Source: Sulfurospirillum sp. UBA6790
GTDB taxonomy: Bacteria; Campylobacterota; Campylobacteria; Campylobacterales; Sulfurospirillaceae
DNA length: 48,154 nucleotides
NCBI GenBank assembly: GCA_002452855.1
Contig: DKFS01000048.1
Location: 1-48,154 of the forward strand
Direction: 5' to 3'
In this document: positions 8,529 to 17,353 of the stretch, piece after piece
Numbering within the stretch: the stretch's first letter is position 1
Layout of the letters: the number at the start of each line of letters is the position of its first letter
Program-made: the position numbers and the translations under genes
The notes under the pieces: generated by a model
What the model was told of the DNA's origin: nothing
The model's database searches: none
What the model saw: the letters and a program-made list of their open reading frames with translations, nothing else

Positions 8529-8829
8529 GTTCTAACCTTGAAGGCATGGGCAAAGACGCGGCATGATAGACAAAGGTGGAAGGAAAATACTCCAACAGTT
8601 CAGGCGCGTCAGCAAACGCTGAAAAGACATCACTCAAACTCCGATGGCGAATAAAGTGCGCTTCACTCACTAAAGCAAGGTCAGGAAGCCCCACAAGGCT
8701 TGTGAAGGACTCTTTACATGTAATAGATTCAGGAGATAGGGCATGTGTTTTTGAGAAGTAGGCTATTTGTGCCATTATCGTGACACTAAGAATGATAAAC
8801 CCTGCTAAAAGCACACCTCTTGCTCGCAT
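8518..8829 (-). CDS. small membrane-anchored periplasmic protein, first gene of the NosL/ABC operon
   Basis: 103 residues from the ATG at 8829, which has a GGGAGG ribosome binding site; the frame is open 16 codons further, but that part looks untranslated. One N-terminal hydrophobic segment (about 5-23) is followed by a soluble domain with a single Cys and several His, ending in EHAH. The palindrome at 8714-8723 encodes TCK and supplies the only cysteine. I do not recognise the family. Position suggests a periplasmic accessory or substrate-binding part of the ABC system. Confidence 0.6.
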   Translation of the reverse strand: MRARGVLLAGFIILSVTIMAQIAYFSKTHALSPESITCKESFTSLVGLPDLALVSEAHFIRHRSLSDVFSAFADAPELLEYFPSTFVYHAASLPMPSRLEHAH

Positions 8830-8944
8830 CACGCCTCCCTTTGAAATAAGAGAAGATTGTACCACACGTAGGCTCATTTATCAATACCCTATAAGTCCTC
8901 GTGTGTTAAAATAATGCTTTGCAAAACTTCTTCAAGGATTGAGT

Positions 8945-9568
8945 ATGCCTCTTGATATTTGGCTAACGATGTTAGTGGCTTCGATTTTAATCAGTGTCTC
9001 TCCGGGTGCTGGAGCCGTTGTTTCAATGAATTATGGTCTAAAATACGGTTTAAAACGCTCATACGCGGCTATTTTTGGACTTCAAACAGGACTTTTGATT
9101 CAAACATTTGTTGTTGTTATTGGCTTAGGCTCTTTGATTTTAAAATCTCTTTTGTTATTTAATATTATCAAATGGATTGGTGTTGTCTATTTGGTATTTT
9201 TAGGCGTAATGAAGTTTATTGAAAAGCCGCATTTGCCGAGTGAAGCAGAGCATATCAAAGCCTTTTCAGCCTCACGGGCATACCTTCAAGCGACCCTTAT
9301 CAATCTTACCAATATCAAAGCAACTGTTTTCTTAGTGGCATTTATCCCACAATTTTTAAATCCAAACGAGCCATTATTGAAGCAATTTATGATTATTTGT
9401 GCCACACTCATTTGCGTTGATATTATCGTGATGACAGGGTATAGCTCTTTAGCTTCCCGTCTTAAAAATGTCATTAAATCCATTCGCGCGATTAAAATTC
9501 AAAATCGTATCACGGGTACTTTTTTACTCGTGGCGGCCTTTTTTATCTCAACCGCCAAGCGTGCTTAA
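8945..9568 (+). CDS. LysE/RhtB family exporter
   Basis: 207 residues, six hydrophobic helices, starting MPLDIWLTMLVASILISVSP followed by GAGAVVSMNYGLKYGLKRS, typical of RhtB-like translocators. AAGGAT precedes the ATG. It is transcribed away from the ABC operon; a TAAAAT box at 8907-8912 could be its -10. The end overlaps the convergent YffB-like gene by four bases. Substrate unknown. It resembles the exporter at 3771 in layout but the two differ throughout, so they are family members rather than a recent duplicate. Confidence 0.87.
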   Translation: MPLDIWLTMLVASILISVSPGAGAVVSMNYGLKYGLKRSYAAIFGLQTGLLIQTFVVVIGLGSLILKSLLLFNIIKWIGVVYLVFLGVMKFIEKPHLPSEAEHIKAFSASRAYLQATLINLTNIKATVFLVAFIPQFLNPNEPLLKQFMIICATLICVDIIVMTGYSSLASRLKNVIKSIRAIKIQNRITGTFLLVAAFFISTAKRA

Positions 9569-9906
9569 GCAAATTTTTGTGCGTACAACGTTTCATCAAA
9601 CCCAACGACAAGCGTCCCATCGTCACACTCGATAATGGGGCGTTTGTAGAGTAATTGCTCTTTTTCGAGCCACCCCTCTTTTTCACTATCGCTCATTGTT
9701 TTATCCAATTTTAGCGTTTTGAACTTTGTTCCTTTTGTATTAAAAAGAACGCTCATGCTCTGTTTTGAGAGCCACTCGTGACGTTTTGCCGCAGGAATTG
9801 CAACACGTTTTAAATCCACAAATTCATAGGCTTTTTGATGCGCCCTTAAAAACGCCGTTGCTTTTTTAACACTTCCACATGTGGTGATGCCATACACTTT
9901 AATCAT
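9565..9906 (-). CDS. ArsC/Spx-family protein (YffB-like)
   Basis: 113 residues of thioredoxin-like fold, matching the ArsC/Spx/YffB family: N-terminal VYGITTCGSVKKA with one active-site Cys and the downstream RPIIE strand. The partner cysteines used by true arsenate reductases are not evident, so YffB-like is the better call than arsenate reductase. Its ATG overlaps the stop of the upstream diguanylate cyclase gene (four bases), suggesting cotranscription. The function of YffB proteins is poorly defined; glutathione-linked thiol reduction has been proposed. Confidence 0.82.
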   Translation of the reverse strand: MIKVYGITTCGSVKKATAFLRAHQKAYEFVDLKRVAIPAAKRHEWLSKQSMSVLFNTKGTKFKTLKLDKTMSDSEKEGWLEKEQLLYKRPIIECDDGTLVVGFDETLYAQKFA

Positions 9907-12017
9907 ACATTGTACTCCTCATAAAATTCGATGCGATTTCGCCCTTTTTCTTTGGCTTCAAACATTGCCTTGTCGGCTTCGTTAAATATCTGGTCTTTAT
10001 TTTGCTTCTCGTGACCAAAAAGCGTCACGCCAATGCTTGCTGTACACCGATGCTCAATGGTCTGCATTTGCTCGTCATCCGAAGTGACCGTGATGACATA
10101 AGGGTTGCCCAACTGAACCAAAATTTTAAAGGCAATTTTATAGGCTTCTTGATACGCCACAATGCTGTTTTCATCTAATTCGCCAAGCGCCACGATGAAC
10201 TCATCGCCGCCAAAACGTGCCACGGTATCTGTTTCCCGAACACAATGACGCAACCTCTGAGCCACCTCAACCAACAATGCATCTCCAGCTTGATGCCCAC
10301 AAAAATCATTTAACGGTTTGAAATTGTCCAAATCAACAATAATCAAAGCGCCATATTTATGACTTCTTCGACACAAGCCGAGTAAAAGTTCCAACCGCTC
10401 ATCAAAGAGTCTTCGATTGGGCAGTTGCGTGAGTGTATCATGAAATGCAAATGTTCTAATAATCTCTTCTTGTTTTTTACGCTCAGTAATGTCCGTTGAG
10501 ATACCGCATAACGCATAGATAGAGCCATCATCTCGTAAAAGAGGAATTTTAGTCGATAAAAAAACACGGGTGACTTGATTATGGTTTGTATTGGACTCTT
10601 CGCGACTGATTTTACGCCCAAGTTGAATGACTTCTTGGTCCATCTTATGAATTTTTTCTGCCGTATACGCATCAAAAAAAGCGCTATCGGTTTGTCCGAT
10701 AATCTCATCCAGTGACTTATGAAAATACTCGCACGTCTTTTGATTCGCATAAACATAACGGTATTGCTCATCTTTGATGTAAATAAAAGCCTCTACCGTA
10801 TCTAATATGGTATTGAGTTTTTTTTCACTTTGCATCAAGCCTTCCGTGCGCTCTTTGACCTTGGCTTCTAATGCGTTATTGGTCTCTTTGACATGCTGAA
10901 CCATCTGTTTGAATTGTTCTGCGAGTGCGGCTATTTCAGCACTTCCTATGCGAGAAAACGCCACATCGTAATCTCCATGTTCAACATGCTGCATAGACGT
11001 TTTGAGTTGGTCGAGAGGATTTAAAACCAAGGTGTGAAGCGCTAAGCCAACCGCGAGCAAGGCGACAAAAAAGAGAATACTGAGCATTGGGAGTATCGTA
11101 AAGTCTTTTAAGATGGCGAGCTCTTTTGAATCAATCAATGTCAGACTAAACCAATTAATCTCTTTAAGGTAAGCAATTCCCATCAAATGCTTCTTGCCCT
11201 CAAACTCTACCCAAAGTGTTTTGATGTCATCAGGTTTTACATGTAATTCATCAATGGCACTCTCAATGGCGTTGATATCTTTGGGAAATAACCGCCCAAT
11301 ACTTTTATGTTCACCATCAGATTGGGTTAAACTGGCATAATCAACCAATTTTGTATCTCTAGCAAGTTGAATCAAAAGTTTTGAATCAATGAGGAAATTA
11401 CGAACACCGTCTTGCTCTATGCCAACGGATTCTTCAATAAACTGGTTAAAATCAAATCCCGTCCCCACGACTCCAATCGTTTTACCATTGTCTTTGAGCA
11501 GGTAATTAATCCAGACTTTCGTGTTGCCAAGTTTTTCATCGACATCCACGTTCACCTGAAAAAGCCTGTCATCAGCAATAGTTGTATAAAACCACGAATC
11601 GTTGCTCGTCAATGCAGAGAGCTTATACTGAAACTCTTTGCCTTTATAGCTGCCTTTGTTATCGTTAAAATAGTAGTTTTCACTTTTTGTAAAAGCTGCG
11701 AAATAGGTACGATTTTGAAGCTTTAGGCGATACTTCTCTAACACAGCAAGTCCATTTGCCTTGCGCGTTTCATTCATATCATCTTGTGCCATAGCGATAA
11801 CAGCAGGTTCGTGTGCCATCTCTTTAACGATAGTTTCTTCATGCATGATAGGTAAGAGGGTTCGGTTTTTATCAAAAATAATCTGTTTTTTTACAAAACG
11901 TTTTGTCCACTCTTCATTGATGTTTTCAAATAAAAAGGAAGAGTAAACCCAAACTAAGGTTGAGAAAATGACAAAAAGTATGGACATAAAAATGTACAAT
12001 TTTGATTTGAGAGTCAT
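9903..12017 (-). CDS. diguanylate cyclase with Cache, HAMP, PAS and GGDEF
   Basis: 704 residues. Order: membrane helix (about 8-30), periplasmic Cache-type sensor domain, second helix (about 305-328), HAMP, PAS domain (about 400-525), GGDEF domain (about 535-700). The active-site motif is intact (FGGDEF) and an inhibitory-site RETD lies exactly five residues upstream, so the enzyme should make c-di-GMP and be product-inhibited. The start is placed at the second ATG (12017), which is better spaced from AGGA than the TTG at 12023. A palindrome copy at 11237 encodes LHVK in the sensor domain. The signal it senses is not readable. Confidence 0.92.
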   Translation of the reverse strand: MTLKSKLYIFMSILFVIFSTLVWVYSSFLFENINEEWTKRFVKKQIIFDKNRTLLPIMHEETIVKEMAHEPAVIAMAQDDMNETRKANGLAVLEKYRLKLQNRTYFAAFTKSENYYFNDNKGSYKGKEFQYKLSALTSNDSWFYTTIADDRLFQVNVDVDEKLGNTKVWINYLLKDNGKTIGVVGTGFDFNQFIEESVGIEQDGVRNFLIDSKLLIQLARDTKLVDYASLTQSDGEHKSIGRLFPKDINAIESAIDELHVKPDDIKTLWVEFEGKKHLMGIAYLKEINWFSLTLIDSKELAILKDFTILPMLSILFFVALLAVGLALHTLVLNPLDQLKTSMQHVEHGDYDVAFSRIGSAEIAALAEQFKQMVQHVKETNNALEAKVKERTEGLMQSEKKLNTILDTVEAFIYIKDEQYRYVYANQKTCEYFHKSLDEIIGQTDSAFFDAYTAEKIHKMDQEVIQLGRKISREESNTNHNQVTRVFLSTKIPLLRDDGSIYALCGISTDITERKKQEEIIRTFAFHDTLTQLPNRRLFDERLELLLGLCRRSHKYGALIIVDLDNFKPLNDFCGHQAGDALLVEVAQRLRHCVRETDTVARFGGDEFIVALGELDENSIVAYQEAYKIAFKILVQLGNPYVITVTSDDEQMQTIEHRCTASIGVTLFGHEKQNKDQIFNEADKAMFEAKEKGRNRIEFYEEYNV

Positions 12018-12112
12018 TGTCAATTCCTAGATTTTTCACCATTATAACACTCTTTAATTACAAAATAATATGAAGTTCTATGATTAACTTTTACTTATAA
12101 GTTGCTTTCGTC

Positions 12113-12118
12113 TATAAT
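12113..12118 (+). promoter_or_regulatory. probable -10 box of rarD operon
   Basis: A perfect TATAAT lies 30 bases before the rarD start, within an AT-rich stretch typical of Campylobacterota sigma-70 promoters, which often lack a clear -35 box. Confidence 0.5.
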
Positions 12119-12147
12119 ACTTTTTATCTTTTTTAAAGTTGGTTTTT

Positions 12148-13044
12148 ATGCGCAATTTATCACAAGAAGCTCAAGGGTATATTTATGCTTTACTTGCCTT
12201 TGGTTTTTGGGGACTTATCCCGATTTATTTTAAACTCATCCAACACGTCTCTGCAGGTGAAGTACTGGCTCATCGCATTATATGGTCAGTATTTCTTCTT
12301 TTTGGAATGATTGTTTTCAGCCGTCAGTTTGGAGCATTTAAATTACTTGTACGCGATATTCATAAAATCAAATACTTAGTTTTGACAGCGTTACTTGTTT
12401 CGATTAATTGGTTGGTTTTCATCTGGGCGGTTTCAAACAATATGATTGCTGAATCAAGTCTTGGTTATTACATCAATCCTTTAGTCAATTTCGCGCTAGG
12501 CATTATCTTTTTTAAAGAGCGCCCCACTTTTTGGCAAAAAATAGCCATTGCTTTAGCCTTTTTTGCGATTGCCTATCAGATGATCACACTAGGAACGGTC
12601 CCCATTGTCTCTTTAACGTTAGCCTTTAGCTTTGGCTTTTATGGTCTCATTCGTAAAAAAATCAATCTTCCTTCTATGACAGGTTTGTATATTGAAACGC
12701 TCATTTTGTTACCCCTTGCACTTGGCTATTTTAGCTACTTGGTTTTTCAGCACGAAAATGCCTTTATTTTCCCTCCTGATAGCACATCATGGCTCTTAGT
12801 CTTAGCAGGCATTATCACCGTTGTACCATTGCTATGGTTTAATGCAGCAGCAACAAAAATCTCGTTGATGCATTTAGGTTTTTTTCAATACATTAGCCCA
12901 ACCGTTTCTTTTTTATTGGCAATTTTTGTCTATAATGAGGTTTTGGTTCCAGAAAAATTAATCAGCTTTGTGCTTATTTGGATAGCACTGCTTATCTTTA
13001 GCCTGGATGCTTACTTTAAGAAAAGAGGGATAAAAGAGGCTTAA
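12148..13044 (+). CDS. rarD: RarD, EamA-type membrane transporter
   Basis: 298 residues with about ten membrane helices and the RarD family pattern near the start (GYIYALLAFGFWGLIPIYFK) and ISPTVSFLLAIFVYNE near the end. RarD belongs to the EamA/DMT superfamily; the name comes from chloramphenicol sensitivity in Pseudomonas and the natural substrate is unsettled. The start is the ATG at 12148 rather than an upstream TTG. Its stop overlaps the response regulator ATG by one base, so it may be cotranscribed with the two-component system. Confidence 0.9.
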   Translation: MRNLSQEAQGYIYALLAFGFWGLIPIYFKLIQHVSAGEVLAHRIIWSVFLLFGMIVFSRQFGAFKLLVRDIHKIKYLVLTALLVSINWLVFIWAVSNNMIAESSLGYYINPLVNFALGIIFFKERPTFWQKIAIALAFFAIAYQMITLGTVPIVSLTLAFSFGFYGLIRKKINLPSMTGLYIETLILLPLALGYFSYLVFQHENAFIFPPDSTSWLLVLAGIITVVPLLWFNAAATKISLMHLGFFQYISPTVSFLLAIFVYNEVLVPEKLISFVLIWIALLIFSLDAYFKKRGIKEA

Positions 13045-13709
13045 TGAAACTCTTAATTGTTGAAGATGACCCCAAAATTGCTTCTTTTTTAAAAAAAGGG
13101 TTGGAAGAAGAATACTTTTGTGTGGACGTATGTGACAATGGCGAGGATGCCATCTATCTTGCAACAACCAATCTTTACGATGTCATTATTTTAGATATTA
13201 TGCTCAAAGGCATACAAGGTGATGAAGTCTGTCAAAAACTTCGCACCCACAAAATCGCGACACCGATGATTATGCTCAGTGCGAAAAGTACCATCAGCGA
13301 TAAAGTTACCTTACTTAACACGGGCGCCGATGATTATCTGACAAAACCGTTTAGTTTTGAAGAGTTACTTGCGCGCATTCATGTACAACTGCGTAAAAAT
13401 GACCATAAAGAACCTGTGCTTAAAGCAGCCGACCTTGAGCTCAATCCCTTGACAAAAACAGTGACAAGAGGCGGTGAGGTGATTGTCTTGACTGCTAAAG
13501 AGTACGTGCTACTGGAATATTTAATGCGCCATAAAAATGCCATTATCGAAGAAAAAACGCTCGAAGAACAACTTTTTAATACCGACCAAAACATCAACAG
13601 CAATATCATCAATGTTTACATGTACCGCCTACGTGCGAAGATTGATAAAAACAACGAAACCAAATTGATTGTAACACATCGAAATTTAGGCTATTCTCTC
13701 CATGACTAA
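13044..13709 (+). CDS. OmpR-family response regulator
   Basis: 221 residues: receiver domain with acidic pocket VEDDP, phospho-acceptor D51 in IILDIML, and the switch Lys in YLTKPFSFEE, followed by a winged-helix DNA-binding domain with the ending typical of OmpR/PhoB proteins. The gene overlaps rarD by one base and the histidine kinase by eight, so these are translated together. Followed by a phosphoethanolamine transferase gene, the pair resembles PmrAB in arrangement; that it regulates eptA is inferred, supported by a direct repeat upstream of eptA. Confidence 0.93.
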   Translation: MKLLIVEDDPKIASFLKKGLEEEYFCVDVCDNGEDAIYLATTNLYDVIILDIMLKGIQGDEVCQKLRTHKIATPMIMLSAKSTISDKVTLLNTGADDYLTKPFSFEELLARIHVQLRKNDHKEPVLKAADLELNPLTKTVTRGGEVIVLTAKEYVLLEYLMRHKNAIIEEKTLEEQLFNTDQNINSNIINVYMYRLRAKIDKNNETKLIVTHRNLGYSLHD

Positions 13710-15102
13710 TGTCTTTAAAAATTTAAAAGTACGATTACTTCTGGCTCTTTTTATTATTTTATTTGTCCTTTTTTACAGCTTTGGATATGTAGTGGTTCAC
13801 ACCCTTGAAAACTCGTACAAACAATCTCTCAACACATCGCTTTTTACTGTTTTGAGAGATATTAAACATGAATATATACAAAACCCTGAACATATTGAAA
13901 CCATGATTAATGCGGTTAAAGATGAATTTGATATGCCTCTTTTATACACACAAGTCGTCACCTTTGATTTAAGACTCAATAACACCAATATCGATATACG
14001 CTCTTTGGATTTAAAAGATGAAAGCCTTGAAGTCACCGAAACCTTATTGCATCAAGTCGCCAATCGCTCTGATAAAATCACATTTTCAAGTATGAGTCTG
14101 CCTAAACTTACACAACGCAAAATTCAGATTGGGACACTTTTTTTGGCCGATAAAGGAGAACAACTCATCTTTTTACAGTGCGCACTTCCCTATGAGAAAC
14201 ATACCCCACAGATTAAAGAACTGATTGCTACGCTATGGGTTGGGCTCTCGTTGCTTCTAGGAGTCATCTTACTTCTTGCCTATTACCTGATCTCAAAATC
14301 ACTCTCTAGTGTTCAAACAGTGACCAATGCCGCCAAAAAAATAAGCATGCAAGACACTAAAAGCATTATCCCAAAATCAGATGTTGCGTATGAAGTCGAT
14401 GATTTGATTGAAACCTTTAATACCCTCTTACGCGAACTGCAACACGCTTACGAACAGGTGAAGCAGTTTGGGCAAAATGCTTCGCATGAGCTTAAAACAC
14501 CTCTGACCATCATAAAAGGAGAAGTGGAAGTAGGCCTTCGAAAAGTACGTACTCCTGAAGAGTATCAAACCATTTTAAGCGATGTGGACAAAGAGGTGAG
14601 TCACCTTCAAGAAGTCATCGAAAAAATTCTTTTTTTATCCAGTAACACCACAGTGGACCTTAAAAAGCATTTTACGGAAGTCTATATTGACGAAATTTTA
14701 CTTGACGCCATTCAAGAAAAAGAGGTGCTTGCAAAAGGACGTTCTATTACGCTTACATTGGATTTTTTAGAGCCTTTAAGCCGACAAGGCAACGCGACAT
14801 TGCTTAAAATCGCGTTTGCTAATCTTATCGACAACGCGATTAAATACTCCCACCCGCACTCAGAAGTGCACATTACGCTAAAAAAGAATAACTTATGCAT
14901 TCAAGACCAAGGCATTGGCATTGATAAAGACGCACTCGAACATGTTTTTGAACAATTTTACCGCAGTGAACAAGGAAAACAGACGGCAAAAGGGAGTGGA
15001 CTAGGACTGGCATTGGTCAAGTCTATTATTGAGTTGCATGACTTTACGATTCATATTTCGAGCACGAAAGAAATCTCCACACAAATAGCCATTACTTTTT
15101 AA
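13702..15102 (+). CDS. sensor histidine kinase, PmrB-like context
   Basis: 466 residues: membrane helices at about 9-31 and 173-196, a periplasmic sensor loop between them, a HAMP-like linker, then the H-box NASHELKTPLTIIKGE, N-box NLIDNAIKYS and G-boxes DQGIGI and GSGLGLALV. All catalytic motifs are intact. The periplasmic loop is short (about 140 residues) and has no domain I can name. It most likely phosphorylates the response regulator encoded by the overlapping gene before it. Confidence 0.92.
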   Translation: MTNVFKNLKVRLLLALFIILFVLFYSFGYVVVHTLENSYKQSLNTSLFTVLRDIKHEYIQNPEHIETMINAVKDEFDMPLLYTQVVTFDLRLNNTNIDIRSLDLKDESLEVTETLLHQVANRSDKITFSSMSLPKLTQRKIQIGTLFLADKGEQLIFLQCALPYEKHTPQIKELIATLWVGLSLLLGVILLLAYYLISKSLSSVQTVTNAAKKISMQDTKSIIPKSDVAYEVDDLIETFNTLLRELQHAYEQVKQFGQNASHELKTPLTIIKGEVEVGLRKVRTPEEYQTILSDVDKEVSHLQEVIEKILFLSSNTTVDLKKHFTEVYIDEILLDAIQEKEVLAKGRSITLTLDFLEPLSRQGNATLLKIAFANLIDNAIKYSHPHSEVHITLKKNNLCIQDQGIGIDKDALEHVFEQFYRSEQGKQTAKGSGLGLALVKSIIELHDFTIHISSTKEISTQIAITF

Positions 15103-15134
15103 TTCATCTACAATTCATGCTTGTTAGGTACAAT
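15101..15134 (+). promoter_or_regulatory. direct repeat and -10 box before eptA
   Basis: AATTCAT occurs at 15101-15107 and 15112-15118, an 11-bp period, ten bases before a TACAAT -10-like box (15129-15134). OmpR-family regulators bind such tandem half-sites one helical turn apart, in place of a -35 box. This is a candidate binding site for the regulator encoded at 13044. Confidence 0.4.
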
Positions 15135-15165
15135 ACCTTCATTTAAAATAATAAGGATTTTTGTA

Positions 15166-16725
15166 ATGCTCTTCAAGCTTTTTTTCTCCCCAACACAAAA
15201 AACAATTTTTCTTGCGGCAGTAAGTACCGTCCTCTTCTTTAACATTACTTTTTTTTCAAAAGTATTTCATTTCGCGTTGGATGAAAAAAACTATTTTTTG
15301 GCGTACAGCTCTCCTTTTGTCTTGTTGTTGATGCTGATTTGTATTTTAAACTTTCTTTTGCTGTTTGTAAATAAATTGGCTTTTCGACTGATTCTTATCT
15401 TCTTATTGCTATCCAGCACACTGAGCAGTTATTTTATCGATACGTTTGGCACGGTTCTTGATAAAAACATGTTCACCAATGCGGCTCAAACCGATATGCA
15501 TGAAGTCTTAGACCTTATCACGCTTCGACTCACCATCTATCTCGTATTCGCATTGATTGTCTCATTTTTCATTCTTAAAGTGCGTATCAATTTTGAGAGT
15601 TATCCTAAAGAGTTGCTTCAAAAAGCGTTTGTTTTTCTCATTACCCTGCTTGCGACGGTAGGACTCTATATGGGTGTGAGTAAAACCTATAGCTCGTTTT
15701 TTCGCAATCACCATGAGCTTAAAATGTATCTCAATCCTTATTATCCGCTAGCATCTCTAGGAAAATTTATCTACGGCGAAATCAAACCAAAACCAACCTT
15801 TCAAGCCATTGCCACCGATGCAACCAGAACCAGTGAAGCAAAGAAAAAATTGGTCGTATTTATCGTTGGAGAAACGGCTCGCGCTCAAAATTTTTCCTTG
15901 GATGGATACGATGTTGCAACCAATTCATTACTTTCTAAACGAAACGACATTGTCTCATTTTCCAATTTTTACTCCTGTGGCACAGCAACAGCGATTTCAG
16001 TACCTTGTATGTTTTCCAAATACGGACATGATGAGTGGAGCAGTGATAAAGAGTATTATGAAAACCTCGTGGATGTTTTAGCAAAAACAGGGGTTCGTGT
16101 TTTTTGGAGAGACAATAATTCAGGCGGAGATAAACAAGTTGCCAAACGAATGAAAGACGTTAAGGAGTACGGTGGAAAAACGTTTGATGAGGTTTTATTG
16201 CAAGATTTTCAAAGCAATGTTGATAAAGCTTATGAAGATACCTTTATTGTGTTGCACCAAGAAGGAAGCCATGGACCAACTTACTTTAAACGTTATCCTG
16301 ACGCGTTTAAGCGCTTCACACCCACATGCGACACACAAGAACTCGATAAATGTTCGCATGAGCAAATCGTCAATACCTACAATAACACGATTCTCTATAC
16401 TGATTATTTTGTAAATAAAACGATTGATTTATTAAAAGCCAACGAAGACAAGTATGAAACCTCTTTAATTTATGTATCAGACCACGGCGAATCTTTGGGT
16501 GAAAATGGCATCTACCTTCATGGCATGCCTTATATGATAGCGCCCGATGCTCAAAAACATGTTCCTGCAATCATCTACTTAGGCAATGACCAAAAGGCAA
16601 AATTGGACGCTTTACATGTAAAAGCAACCGAACGATTTTCGCAAGACAATTTGTTTCATACTATCTTAGGACTGTTTAACGTGCACACCAAAGAGTATTT
16701 GCCAAACATGGACCTTTTACACTAA
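15166..16725 (+). CDS. eptA: phosphoethanolamine transferase, EptA/EptC type
   Basis: 519 residues from the ATG with AAGGAT upstream; an in-frame ATG 15 codons earlier is less likely. Five N-terminal membrane helices are followed by a periplasmic alkaline-phosphatase-fold domain. Zinc and catalytic motifs are present: VGETARAQNF (Glu about 236), SCGTATAISVPCMFS carrying the nucleophilic Thr, and SDHGESLGENG. Family members transfer phosphoethanolamine from phosphatidylethanolamine to lipid A; in Campylobacter jejuni the homologue also modifies the flagellar rod protein FlgG. Polymyxin resistance is the usual outcome. It follows a two-component system, an arrangement like pmrAB-eptA. Confidence 0.9.
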   Translation: MLFKLFFSPTQKTIFLAAVSTVLFFNITFFSKVFHFALDEKNYFLAYSSPFVLLLMLICILNFLLLFVNKLAFRLILIFLLLSSTLSSYFIDTFGTVLDKNMFTNAAQTDMHEVLDLITLRLTIYLVFALIVSFFILKVRINFESYPKELLQKAFVFLITLLATVGLYMGVSKTYSSFFRNHHELKMYLNPYYPLASLGKFIYGEIKPKPTFQAIATDATRTSEAKKKLVVFIVGETARAQNFSLDGYDVATNSLLSKRNDIVSFSNFYSCGTATAISVPCMFSKYGHDEWSSDKEYYENLVDVLAKTGVRVFWRDNNSGGDKQVAKRMKDVKEYGGKTFDEVLLQDFQSNVDKAYEDTFIVLHQEGSHGPTYFKRYPDAFKRFTPTCDTQELDKCSHEQIVNTYNNTILYTDYFVNKTIDLLKANEDKYETSLIYVSDHGESLGENGIYLHGMPYMIAPDAQKHVPAIIYLGNDQKAKLDALHVKATERFSQDNLFHTILGLFNVHTKEYLPNMDLLH

Positions 16726-16766
16726 AATTCGCACTACACAACAATTTTACATGTAAAAGAAAACAG

Positions 16767-17240
16767 ATGCATCATACGATTGACCCCGTTTATAATTCTC
16801 ATTCAAACGTGCTTATTTTAGGCACGTTTCCCTCGGTTAAATCGCGTGAACAAAACTTTTTTTATGCCCATCCACAAAACCGCTTTTGGAGTGTCATCGC
16901 TGCATTAACCCACACTCCTTTACCCACAAGCATTGAAGCAAAAAAGGCGATGCTTTTAGCCAACCGCATCGCCATTTGGGATGTGATTCAAAGCTGCGAA
17001 ATCACAGGTTCCAGCGATAGCAGTATTAAAAACGTGGTACCTACCGATTTTTCTACGCTTTTAGAACATGCTTCGATTCAACGTATTTATGCCAATGGAG
17101 CAAAAGCGTACGCCTTGTATGAAAAATACTGTTTTCCAACCACCACTATTGCTATTACCAAACTTCCTTCTACCAGTCCTGCCAATGCATCTTACTCACT
17201 CGTGCGGCTCATTCAAGAATGGTCGTCTATTCTCGTCTAA
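16767..17240 (+). CDS. uracil-DNA glycosylase superfamily, deoxyinosine-DNA glycosylase type
   Basis: 157 residues. The N-terminal GTFPSVKSREQNFFYAHPQN and the later LPSTSPAN fit the hypoxanthine-DNA glycosylase branch (UDG family 6, TIGR04274-like). Family 6 enzymes remove deaminated adenine (hypoxanthine) rather than uracil. It is a soluble single-domain base-excision repair protein of normal length. A palindrome copy (16747-16756) sits just before the start. No operon partner is evident. Confidence 0.82.
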   Translation: MHHTIDPVYNSHSNVLILGTFPSVKSREQNFFYAHPQNRFWSVIAALTHTPLPTSIEAKKAMLLANRIAIWDVIQSCEITGSSDSSIKNVVPTDFSTLLEHASIQRIYANGAKAYALYEKYCFPTTTIAITKLPSTSPANASYSLVRLIQEWSSILV

Positions 17241-17316
17241 AAAATAAGCTTTAACCCCTTCTTCACTTTCAACGCAATGGTTACTTTTTAAGCACACCCT
17301 CTTTTAAGCCCTATGT

Positions 17317-17322
17317 TATAAT
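17317..17322 (+). promoter_or_regulatory. probable -10 box of EAL gene
   Basis: Perfect TATAAT 31 bases before the GTG start, in a T-rich upstream context. No clear -35 box. Confidence 0.45.
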
Positions 17323-17353
17323 CCAAAATTCAGATTTTTAGAAAGGGTTTACT

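Noticed and set aside
5214..8829. nos cluster for nitrous oxide reduction
   Set aside because: Only the NosL-like protein matches; the ABC genes are of FtsX/MacB type, not NosFY, and nosZ, nosD and the usual cytochromes are missing.
9565..9906. Arsenate reductase ArsC
   Set aside because: Sequence is closer to YffB/Spx-like proteins, no further catalytic cysteines are evident and no arsenic genes adjoin it.
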